From positions 200,838,978 to 200,902,977 of the forward strand of contig CP136066.1 of the NCBI GenBank assembly GCA_032622095.1: a stretch of 64,000 bases of DNA. The letters run 5' to 3'. The position numbers were made by a program, and so were the translations under genes. This document shows, piece after piece, positions 43,560-54,213 of the stretch (its first letter is position 1; every line of letters begins with the position of its first letter). A model generated the notes under the pieces. The model saw only the letters and a program-made list of their open reading frames with translations. It ran no database searches and was not told where the DNA came from. This DNA comes from Siphonodentalium dalli (taxonomy: Eukaryota > Mollusca > Scaphopoda > Gadilida > Siphonodentaliidae).

Positions 43560-45678
43560 TAAACAATGGACTCAATGTGGTTATGGGTTTTGAATACCTA
43601 AATATATATATGTGTCAAATGAAATGTGGGCTCTATGTTGGGGGGGGGGGGGGGGGGGTAATGTCTTATATTACATTGATAAATAATCGGAAATGAAAAC
43701 TTTGTTGGGTAGAAACACTTCTATTTATCACAGATATGTGTGTGTGGGTGGGGGCGCTCTAGTGTTTAATTCAGGGACGTAACAAAATGGGTACACTGTG
43801 CGCCGGGGTACTGTTTTCTATACGCGAATAGCCACCGCAAATGGCTATTTTTTGTTGGGGCATACTCATGTTTGATACAAGGACACATTAGCGGTAATGG
43901 TTTATTTGGGGCTACATATATTTAATGCAGTGTTGTATTACTGAAAATGTGGGCACTTATTGGGAGGGGTATCAATTCCGTTCGACACGAGAGTGAATAC
44001 TTGAAATGAAGCCTGTGTTTTGAATGGGAGCGCTTCTATTTGATGCAGGGATGTATAATTCGGTTTATGACCCCGGCTTTTTAATACAGGGACGATAGTA
44101 CCATAATTGTGGTTCGGTGGGGCGGCATACTTATGTTTAATGAAGGGATGTGTCTCCGGATGTGGGGGTCTATGTGGGGGATACTTTCTATTACATTGAT
44201 AAATAATTAGAAATAAAGTGTTTTGGGCAGGAAAGTTTCTATTTAATACAAGGCTGTGTGTTTGTAGGGGCGAACAACTGTTTAATGCAGGGGTGTATCA
44301 AAGTGTGGACCCTGTGCATGGGGCTACTGCTTTTAATGCAGGGGTATTTGCCAGAAATTGCTACTTTGCATTGGGGCATACTTATGTTGGACACAAGGAT
44401 CAAAAATGGAGTCTGTGGGGGCTTACTTATAATTAAGGCAGTGGTGTGATAACGGAAATACGGGCTCAATGTTGGGGGTGGCAATGCATTTTAACTGCAT
44501 GGATGAATACCTGGAAATGTATTTCACCACCTACGCACAACTATGGGTCATAAAGTTAAGTTATTCGAGTAGGTCTACATGTATCATCCACGCATGTATA
44601 ATTCGGTTTATGACCCCGGCTTTTTAATACAGGGACGATAGTACCATAATTGTGGTTCGGTGGGGCGGCATACTTATGTTTAATGAAGGGATGTGTCTCC
44701 GGTGTGGGGGTCTATGTGGGGGATACTTTCTATTACATTGATAAATAATTAGAAATAAAGTGTTTTGGGCAGGAAACTTTCTATTTAATACAAGGCTGTG
44801 TGTTTGTAGGGGCGAACAACTGTTTAATGCAGGGGTGTATCAAAGTGTGGACCCTGTGCATGGGGCTACTGCTTTTAATGCAGGGGTATTTGCCAGAAAT
44901 TGCTACTTTGCATTGGGGCATACTTATGTTGGACACAAGGATAAAAAATGGAGTCTGTGGGGGCTTACTTATAATTAAGGCAGTGGTGTGATAACGGAAA
45001 TAAGGGCTCAATGTTAGGGGTGGCAATGCCTCTTAACAGCATGGATGAATACCTGGAAATGTATTTCACCACCTACGCACAACTATGGGTCATAAAGTTA
45101 AGTTATTCGAGTAGGTCTACATGTATCATCCACGCATGTATAATTCGGTTTATGACCCCGGCTTTTTAATACAGGGACGATAGTACCATAATTGTGGTTC
45201 GGTGGGGCGGCATACTTATGTTTAATGAAGGGATGTGTCTCCGGATGTGGGGGTCTATGTGGGTGATACTTTCCATTACATTGATAAATAATTAGAAATA
45301 AAGTGTTTTGGGCAGGAAAGTTTCTATTTAATACAAGGCTGTGTGTTTGTAGGGGCGAACAACTGTTTAATGCAGGGGTGTATCAAAGTGTGGACCCTGT
45401 GCATGGGGCTACTGCTTTTAATGCAGGGGTATTTGCCAGAAATTGCTACTTTGCATTGGGGCATACTTATGTTGGACACAAGGATCAAAAATGGAGTCTG
45501 TGGGGGCTTACTTATAATTAAGGCAGTGGTGTGATAACGGAAATACGGGCTCAATGTTGGGGGTGGCAATGCCTTTTAACTGCATGGATGAATACCTGGA
45601 AATGTATTTCACCACCTACGCACAACTATGGGTCATAAAGTTAAGTTATTCGAGTAGGTCTACATGTATCATCCACGA
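43560..45678 (+). repeat. Three ~543-bp tandem copies plus a decayed fourth
   Basis: Units start at 44051, 44594 and 45136 (ATGTATAATTCGGTTTATGA) and are nearly identical. 43560-44050 is a more diverged copy. Each unit contains shorter echoes of a roughly 55-bp motif (AATGCAGGGGTGTAT, GGGGCATACTTATGTT), so the 543-bp period is itself a higher-order repeat. Small frames of 63-81 codons repeating every 543 bp are artefacts. Confidence 0.92.
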
Positions 45679-46180
45679 ACATATAATTGATGGACGCGCA
45701 ACTGTCATTTTCAAGAGATAACCACGGGGCCAGATACTATAATTTAATCACGTGATTTCATGGTACTGGTGCATCTGAAGCTATATTGCACCACCCACCC
45801 ACATCTAAGAGTCATAAAGTGCAGTTATTTGGGCAGGTACTCCACCCAAGCATCTAATGATGATGGGACGCATCTGGGATTTCCAGAAATATGTGATCAC
45901 AGGATCAGATACTATGCGTGATCACGAGAGTTGATGGTTCTGACGTATTTGAGGCTATATTGCACGATATAGTGCGTCATTATATGTGGGGTTATTTGGG
46001 CAGGTACACCACCCAAGCCTCTAAAAATGATGGAACGCAGCTGGGATTTTCCGAAATAGGTCACCACGGGAGAAGATACTATGATTGATGAACGATATTT
46101 GATGGTTCTGATGTGTTTGACCTTATATTGCACCACATACGCACAAATGTGCGTCATAGAGTGCAGTTATTTGGGCAGGT
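45679..46180 (+). repeat. Degenerate ~180-bp tandem repeat
   Basis: Three or so diverged copies share TTATTTGGGCAGGTAC, GGGAC/GGAACGCA(T/G)CTGGGATTT and GATGGTTCTGA. The first continues from the end of the 543-bp satellite. The last runs into the F-box exon. Confidence 0.75.
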
Positions 46181-46672
46181 GTCACTTTAGTGAAAGAAAC
46201 GTACATAGAACGTAGTGCAGCACAGTTCTTGATGAATAAAAAGTTTTCGTCGGATATGTTCGGACAGTCTGATTTGTCGAGGAACTCTAAGTTATGCAAT
46301 GCTGGTAAACAGCACAGAGTTCCGATTGCACATCCAGCTATGTTTAAAGAAAACTGTGTATTGGCTTGAATTAAGCCGCGGGTGATACAGAATTCAATGT
46401 CCTGAACAGGGGCTTCTATCGTTGCGTAAACTATCTCAAATCGACGGAATGATTTTGAATGTCTCATTATGATCTGAAGGCCCTGTGCACCCAACATCAA
46501 AACATACGAGAACGCGAAGATTTTCCATAACTGAGAAGAATCTCTTACGATACTGTTGATGCGTTTGCAAGTCAGTGAAACATTGGTCACAAGCTCGTAC
46601 AATGAGATGTTTTCTAGAATGATGATGATGATTTAGTCAGGAAGATCTAATATACCCGGAGCATCCGACCTG
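46180..46672 (-). pseudogene. F-box/leucine-rich-repeat exon with a nonsense codon
   Basis: On the minus strand, after a TATTCCAG acceptor near 46672, the frame reads DAPGILDLPD, stop, IIIILENISLYELV, TNVSLTCKRINSIV, RDSSQLWKIF. This matches the F-box signature (LPxE..L..IL..L....L.....VCK.W), with the conserved glutamate replaced by TAA at 46633-46635. F-box domains bind Skp1 in SCF ubiquitin ligases. Downstream, LHNLEFLDKSDCPNI and LRSMYVSFTKVT are leucine-rich-repeat-like, the usual substrate-binding part. The coding part probably ends at a donor near 46183 (AAA|GTGACA), where satellite sequence starts. It is either a real pseudogene or an intact gene with a base error; a start inside the exon is less likely. 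Confidence 0.6.
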
Positions 46673-47200
46673 GAATAAAACAACGTTCCTAAAAAAATCA
46701 CCCACCCCGCCTTCAGAAAAATAGACATAATTATGTATCCTTGGCCCCAGAAAAAATGGACAGCATTTAGTTTCTAGGCGTTTGCCAGGATTTCTTGTCC
46801 CATCCGTTCCCAAACAAAATATCGCGTTCTGTGGGTTATGAGGCCGTTATGATACGATTAATGATACTTTATGATGGCATGGTGGTCGAATATGCCCAAG
46901 AAGCTATCTTACCCACTCATTCATACAGATAACTAGCACGAAATATTATTTTGCGCCATCAAAACATGCGTCCAAGATGTTTTGCTTGAAGCCGAATACC
47001 AGTTAATTCGGGTGTATGAATCCCGCGTACGGCTTCAAAACACCCTGAATCCCGCGTACTGAAAATGGGAGGGGGCGATACCCTCCTATGTGCCACATTT
47101 GAAAAAAAAACCCAGATAGCTATAACCAAAGCAATCACACAGAAACCAACATTAAATAATATTCAAACTATAAGTCAACAAGGACCAATACTCCAGTTAA
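46673..47200. other. No gene seen
   Basis: No exon or repeat with support. CACCCCGCCTTCAGAAAAAT and a duplicated AATCCCGCGTAC are the only notable words. Confidence 0.3.
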
Positions 47201-47204
47201 AATA

Positions 47205-47740
47205 GACGGATGGAACCTAAAGTTGAAAGACCTGTATTTTCATATACATGTACCAAATTTGAATACAGCAAGACAAACGTTATCTTCCGGAAAATCAAAC
47301 TAATTGGCGAATTCTATGTCAACAATGACCTTCATTTCGGTAAGAATGGGCCTGTATATTGTATGCTAGTAATCTCACATACCAAATTCCATTCCAATCA
47401 TTACAAACTTACTAAAATTATCATCCGGAAACGACAATTGAGTGCACATTTCAACTAAAAGGGCCGTAACTCTGGTGGAAATTAGGTGACGGAATTTTAC
47501 CAGAGTTACGGGCCCTTTTGGTTGAAATTCGAACTGGACCTATATTTTGTGACAGTAAATGCACATACCAATTTCACTGAATTCAGTCCATCCTCAATAA
47601 AGTTATCATCGGGAAACACAAAAAAGCGAACGGTCAGTCGGTTAGACGGACGGACGGACGAACCAATAATGATACATTCCGTTTTTTTAAACGACATATG
47701 CATGTTTAGTGGGGGTGAAACATTAGATATTAGCAAATTG
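47205..47740 (+). repeat. Repeat with ATCATCCGGAAA and GGGCC(A/G)TAACTCTGG motifs
   Basis: Two diverged direct half-units (TATCTTCCGGAAAATCAAA and TATCATCCGGAAACGACAA) plus a hairpin at 47456-47519 (AAAAGGGCCGTAACTCTGG, mirrored). A related unit pair is at 63380-63720. Open frames here derive from the repeat. Confidence 0.6.
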
Positions 47741-48340
47741 AAATATCAGACTGAAAGGTATGTTGAAATTATTCTGGAAGTTCAAATACTGAAACATTTC
47801 ATTTTATTTTTGGCCAAAATCATGTGCATATATTCAGGGTAGGGAGATACGGCATTTTTACGGTGTTTTAATACCCTCATATACTTGGTTGTTTAATACA
47901 CTCATACATTTCGGGTGCATTGTTAGTCTGGTATACCTGAGTAATACCCTTGTATACTTGGTGTTTTAATATAAAAGACCCAGTATACAAGGATATTACC
48001 TGACCTGTTAACATCCTAGTATCATATACTTGGCTATTTTAAACCATGGTAACCGTGGTACACGTCTGAGGACAAAGACCATGTACTGTGGTGTGCCAAA
48101 TGTTTGTTTTATTGTGTAGCATGGTGTACTGTGGTGTACTGTGGCATTGTGAACACTAAATGTACAATGTATGTACTGGGGACAACCCACGGTTTACTCA
48201 GGTACATCATGATTGGAACGAGGGTATGGTGCTGAGGTACAAGGACACTCTACTGGGTTTATTAGAAAAGTACCTAGGTACACCTACTACACCATGCCTT
48301 GTATACTATTGAGAAAATATACATTATGTATAGAAGACTT
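47741..48340. other. Low-complexity TATACTTGG/GTACTGTGG-rich stretch
   Basis: Short imperfect repeats of ATACTTGGT and TGTACTGTGG; no gene seen. Confidence 0.4.
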
Positions 48341-49030
48341 GCAACAACCTTACGTTCTTTAATGTCGTATCTCCATAATTTCACAACGAGCGAACTGGAG
48401 CTTGCATTAACGTCAGTGCAATATTGTCGTATCTCCAGTATTGCACATAAGATGCTTCATATCTAATATCATGCGTTAAAACAGACATAGTTATTCGACT
48501 AAACATTTCTAAATACAACACAGCAAACCACTAATTAACAAGTGTGAGATAAATATTGAAAAAAAATGATTTTCTCGCGATACCTTTTCATCCAAACTTC
48601 CGAATCAGCCATTCGCCGATGTGTGCCCACGTGACGATTGTGGGTGATGCAATTGGCCAAGGAGATACGACATTATAGAACGGAAAAAATATTGCGCACA
48701 TGGACTTACAACAATATTGCACATCATTTAACGTGTGTACTTGGTGCGAATGCACGTTTCATGGGCATCATTCGAAAGAGAATTCCGAGACGATTCCAAC
48801 GATACCAATATCTCATTTTCCCGCCAAAATGGACTTACGACATTATAGTTCTCAGGCAACGATATATGTTCACATGGCAAAAATATGTTCCTGGCAAAAA
48901 CAATGTATACTTAACAAAGGTGTGTGAAGTTGGTTTGACGTTGGATGCTCGTTATAATTACATTCGCGGTGTGAAATTGGTTTGTCGTTGGACAATCAAT
49001 GGACGTTGGACATTAGCGGTTTGATGTCAG
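48341..49030 (+). repeat. Dispersed repeat P, copy 2, and GTCGTATCTCC motifs
   Basis: AATGTCGTATCTCCATAATT, ATTGTCGTATCTCCAGTATT and GGAGATACGACATTATAG alternate in both orientations. 48836-48880 is the inverse of 43180-43230. The 128-codon frame across this region is a by-product. Near 48930-49020, GTTTG(A/T)CGTTGGA recurs. Confidence 0.6.
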
Positions 49031-50503
49031 TTTGACATTTTAATCAGAAAATTGATTCCACTGAATAAGCGATTTTGATCACTGAGTCACGGCCGTATTG
49101 GATTCATCCAGCTCCATTCCGTGGTTTCAGAGATTCATACAGCCCCGGTTCCGTGGTTTTAGTGCTACAGGTCAAAGTTCTGCAGTAGCATTTCCATATA
49201 TATGGAGCTTTTGAATATTCACGACTTTCATAGTTTGCCGAATGACGTCCAAATGTCCAATTATGGCACAATAGGACGAACATCTGTTTATTGCGCGGCG
49301 CTGTCGACAGCTGATGTACTTTTTAATTTTACTCCTTCGATCCGTCCTGGTGGACAACTATTGATGTTGCTATCACTGTTATGTATATACAGGTTTCCTT
49401 CATCAGATTATTGCTGTACATACGTTTTTTGTTAGTGCAGATCGCTCTGTGAATTCCTAGCTCTGATGATGAGGAGGAAACAATATCTTCGTCCAGGTGG
49501 TTCCACTCCACGACTGTTTTCACAAAGAAGGAGTTTTTGTGCTGGTCACGACCGTGTTGATCAGTCTAGGATTTCAAAGCACCGATCGTCATTGCGAATT
49601 CGCCTCTCCACAATGTTGTTGGTTTGGTGATCGGTGAAGGTTTTTGCCTCGATTTTCCTCTTTGGTCTGGTTCCCTTCAGGAAGTCATCTGATGGAAGCG
49701 CTGGTATTTGATATGGGTCCCAGATTATGGCTACGTAGTCCAGGCATGATCTGATCAGTGAGATGTATGCTGTCCGTTTTGATTGGTGTGGCATGAAGCG
49801 GATATTCCTTCTCAAAGAAGCCAAGGGTGGACTTTAATTGCCTCTTTTGAGATTTTATTTTGATGTGATTTGTCCACTTATAAGGTCGTTGGTTATTTCC
49901 AGCACCAGGTAGGGATTGTCTTCTACCTATCCGAGGATTTAATTTCCCAGCGTGTAGAATTTGGAGAGTTTATTTTTATGTGAATTTCTTGGATTGAACT
50001 GCATGCCCCATTTTTCTGCCCATACCTCTAGTTTCCTAAAGTATCTCTGGTTCCAGTTGGTCATTGGTGGCACGGATTTGTCTATAAAGGAGCCAGTCGT
50101 CGGCGAATATATAGACGTACTTTTTATGACAAACAGTCTGGTAGATCATAAATTGTATATGGCATAAGAATAGTAACGGTCCAAGCACCGGTACACCCCC
50201 CCCCCATGTGGTACTCCCGAGTCGACGTTCACCTGTCGTGATTTGCCTCCTTCCAAAATCTTCCTGTATTCTGTTAAGAATGATGTCAGCCAGTCGTGGA
50301 GCTTGTATATAGGAGTTTCTTGTGTGGGACGGTGTCGAAAGCCTTTGAGGAATCTAATATTATAAGGTATGTTTGTATGACGGAGGGAGAATGATTTTAG
50401 CAGATCGCTAGTTGTTGTTATAACAGCTGAGTTTCGCAGGAGTATCCGACTCTAAATGCATCATGGTTCAGGTGTGTGAGGACTTTTTGTTTCACTATAG
50501 GTG

Positions 50504-52884
50504 CACTGGGGGAAAACTGTTTCACCAGGATCGATTCTATCGCCCGTTTGTTCCGTCTCTATCGGCGTTGCGATCCGACTCCATTTTGACTTTTTAACTT
50601 TTTCTAGAAAGTTTTGGGCGCCATTTTCACAAAAAGATGACACAAAGGTAAGTTTTAAACTATTAGTATTGATGTATGAAAGGTTTAGATAATTCAGTAA
50701 CAATATTTATGCAATCGATGTTCTGTTACGTGTATATATCCACACATTTAGACCATACAACTCGAGCGTGTGCATTTCCCATGTAAATTCAATGTATTAT
50801 TCGACGCTGCAAATTTGGTCTATTCGCCTGTAAATCCAGTCGGAAATGACCAGGACGTATACCAGGATGGTGGCAGAGTGTAATGAAACCATCAAACAAG
50901 ATTCCCGCAGCAGAATAACAATCTAAATGAACCGTCAAAAATAGTGAAAAATGTTCCGACTCATTTGTGACTTTCATGTTCTAGATCGATTCTATCGTCC
51001 CTTCTAAAGAGCGGGTTCTATTCGATCGACGCTTGTTTTCTCAGGCTGCCCAGCTTCATTTTGCCAGTTATGACATACCATGACAGCAAGGAACGGGTAA
51101 CCTAAATGGCCACTAATGTTTATTGAATAGTGCGATGAGATTATGGTCCGTTTGCAGTCTAATGTACCAGTTTTGGATATCTATGGCTTTTGAATTCATA
51201 TCGTTATAAAGATTGCCTCTAAAACTTTTGAATTTGTTTTTCTTCAGAATGTATAATGGAATCGGTGGCGCGATGTTGAGCCTGGAGGACTCGCTGTTCT
51301 TACTTGATTTATCCGTCGATCTGGTGACATTGCAACCCTTTTCCCGTTTTAACAAAGTTTATACGAGACGTCGTTTGTGGCTGCACTTTTAAAATGTTCT
51401 ATAATTTGACCAATGATTCCTGGGTTGTTGCATTCACTCTCTGGAATATTTAATTTTGTCCTAAGTGTTTTTAAACTGGGGAACATCTTTGTAGCAACAC
51501 TTTCCCAATCGTGGAACCCAGCACATTTCGTCCCTCCCATAAACCGAATGAATTCAGAATGAAATAGTCTGCAGCCAACGGCCCAGAACTGTTTTACCTC
51601 CGGAGTATATCGCATGCTTTTGCACCCTCGGATTCAAGAAATCGTACAACATCTAGAAATAGCTGAAAATAGACATTATTTATAGCGAATGTCCCCGAGG
51701 TTAATTGTTGAAGAAAAGACATCCAGTCTGGAAACCTGTCTGTGTCTTTTAATTGGTGTATTATTTCTGGTAAGAGGCTAGTTATCTCGTCCAATATCGC
51801 AGATATCGCGTTATCTGGATCGAAGCAATCTACATCAATATTGGAGTCGATCGTGTCGGTAAATAATGACCTCCTGGAATGAACATCTTTCATTTGTGTG
51901 TTCTTTTTTAAAACTTTGGGACACGGACTTACTAATAGATGACATTCTGCCGCAGACACAACTTCAATCGACATTGTTTCTTCGTTCAGCACGAATTCTA
52001 CATCGCCCTATCTCAGTTCCTTTCCTTGCACCCCAAAACGAACGATTCTGTATCTATGGTTTCCACCCAATGACCCAACGTCATCTTCTCCAACTAGAAT
52101 AACAAGTTAGTCATCAGGATGTGAATCTACAAAATGTCTAACGCGATTGTCACCCACGGCAAACTTCTTCTTGCAATAATATCATCTGATTCTCGGGAAA
52201 TAGAGATATATAAGTGTGTGACTATAAGCTATCTGCAAATGATGATCTTACGATTGAAATTTAACTGTATAAATGTTCGACGCAAATAGCCAAGAAACAA
52301 TACATAAGCTTCGGCGAATCCAAAATAAGTTTTGAAGCTCCATGTCCATTTTTATTGCATTACTCTGTCTTAAAATCAGAGTCATTTCGTGTCGATTGAA
52401 CCGGCAATCGAACCGGAACCTATCAATTTGGGTGAGAAAAAGACGGAACCCACGTGTTACTCTGCAATTACGCGTTAATTTACTGATTGTTTTTTACATT
52501 TTCAAATAGTTTGATGTGTCAAGATTGAGCTTATATGATCAAATATAAATCGTGTTGAAACTGACGAGATCCTTTCTTGTTTCATACATACTATTTCGAA
52601 GGTTAAGATGAAGTTTTGCAAAATTATCAACACAAAACGACTGATCATCACATACCATTAACATTAATATGTGACATGGAGAGTGTTTCCATTCTGGAAC
52701 ATTGAAATGAATGTTTCCTGGATCTAGATCCACTGAAGTATGTGTGGAGAACTATTTTAAAACTATATATTTACCATTTTTCTGAATGATGGTTGAAAAA
52801 TCAGTAAATGTAACAATAGGGTCGGAACGGAAATAGCGATAGAATCGATTCTTGTGAAACAGTCCCCCCCCCCCCCCCCCAGTG
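50504..52884. mobile_element. DNA element L with CACTGGGGG ends and 5-bp duplication
   Basis: The left end is CACTGGGGGAAAACTGTTTC then ATCGATTCTATCGC; the right end is the inverse, with a poly-C stretch and ..CCCAGTG. AGGTG flanks both sides (50499-50503 and 52885-52889). GATCGATTCTATCG also occurs at about 50992, so subterminal copies exist. CAC-initial ends with a 5-bp duplication recall the Transib/RAG group; a 4-bp reading (GGTG) would fit Chapaev. The insides (51113-51992, minus) do not match a transposase I know, so the superfamily is unassigned. The element sits inside LINE K. Confidence 0.75.
51113..51992 (-). pseudogene. Unrecognised ORF chain inside element L
   Basis: Three overlapping minus-strand frames joined by two frame disruptions (near 51600 and 51352) look like one protein of about 290 residues. 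Parts in order: MLNEETMSIEVVSAAECHLL; ISAILDEITSLLPEIIHQLK; DWMSFLQQLTSGTFAINNVY; FLDVVRFLESEGAKA; RYTPEVKQFWAVGCRLFHSE; FIRFMGGTKC; FPSLKTLRTKLNIP. RYTPEVKQFW faintly recalls the RYSPEVRxF start of P-element/THAP9-type transposases, but no DDE residues can be placed. I do not recognise the family. Its location between transposon ends suggests a transposase-associated or accessory protein. Confidence 0.5.
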
Positions 52885-54213
52885 AGGTGCACGGTTGAGC
52901 ATACATGTATGCCTGCATATTATATGCTCCAATAGTTTGCTGGCTACTGATGTTAGAGACACCGGCCTATACGTTTCTGCTGTGTGTTTATCTCTTTAAA
53001 AAAAATATGTTTCTCCAGTTTTCGGGTATTATATAATGTTCCAGTGTCGATGGATAGTTGGTATATATATATGCATGTCAGTACTGAACTTAATTAACTC
53101 TTCTGCACACTCCTTTCGGACTCGGTTGGGGATGTCATCTGTCAGGCATTTGATGGGTCGGAGTAGTTTGGTGACACCATTTCGGTCCATCGCAGCTAGT
53201 GGTTGGATATCGCTGGTGATAATGTGTTTGGGGGTTGTTGTCGATGGTCCAGACTTATCCTCATTGAATACGGACTGGACCTGTTACACTAGAATTTCTG
53301 CTTTCTCTCAATTGGATGTTGCTGACAAGCTTTCCTTTCGATAGAAGAGGCGCCACTCATATGTAGTCTTGTTTTTGTTTTTTTGAAGCGCTCGTCCGGG
53401 CCAGAAAATCTAGCTTGGAGAATTGTTTTGTTGCTATCGCTTGGGATAGGGTGGTGTTTGGTTCTGCTAGCTTGTCTGAGTGATCTCCTGCACTGAACTT
53501 TTTGAAATTCTTTGTATGTGGATCACTTAAATTGTCGGTTTTTCTATCTCTTTTGAACAGTTTGGCTAGCTTTCTAAGCATTATCTTCTCCTTGTCTCGG
53601 AGCCATGGTGGTCTGCTCTGAGGTTTGACTATCTTTGGTGGTACCGGTACTGAAATGAGGGATGCTTCGAGTTTTAGTGTCGCCCAATTTGCTTTCTTGT
53701 AGATGTGGCATTTCCTTGGAGTGTAATGTGACTTCAGTTCGGAAGTAAATAGAGTTACTATACCTAATATAAGATGGCCGAAGCCAGCTGCCAATGGCTG
53801 CCACGGAATAAAACAGAGGGAAATGAAATACCAATACGGTATGGCCAGCCCTATTTATATTACAGTATGATACCGTGAGTACGTTTCTTGGTCGCTCGGA
53901 ATTCTACTTCCGGTTTAGCAGAAATTCGCAAACTCGTGTTTCAATATTAGAAGTAATCCAATTTTATTTGTCATATCATTTGATGTCAGTACAAATATAT
54001 ATTGTTGTCCATTTAAATTCAAAATAGTGAATGTGACCAGGTCGGCTCCATAAACTGAAAATTCTTCAGTAATATTTGGCGGCAGTTTGAAATTCTTCAA
54101 TAATATCGGCCCGATAAAATTTATCATAAAAATTAAATAAACAGGTCAGGCACATCCTGAATTCCACTATTATAATAGTATTCCAATATTATATTGGCAT
54201 ATGACTATACAAT

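Larger units (their letters stand above)
49330..53840 (-). mobile_element. Degenerate LINE K, split by element L
   Basis: Read on the minus strand: PPWLRDKEKIMLRKLAKLFK near 53610, then YRPVSLTSVASKLLEHII near 52940. It is then interrupted by 50504-52884 and resumes with TTTSDLLKSFSLR, KAFDTVPHKKLLY near 50330, KLEVWAEKWGMQFNPRNS near 50000, KRTAYISLIRSCLDYVAIIW near 49770 and VEWNHLDEDIVSSSS near 49490. Many stops and frameshifts show that it is old. Coding order runs straight across the inserted element, which fixes the insertion boundaries. 49031-49329 holds nothing I can identify. Confidence 0.82.

Noticed and set aside
44218-45569. Repeated 63-81-codon frames every 543 bp
   Set aside because: They are identical because the DNA is a tandem repeat; they overlap on both strands and have no domain.
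48638-49024. 128-codon plus-strand frame
   Set aside because: It runs across dispersed repeat P and satellite-like words; no domain, no splice sites.
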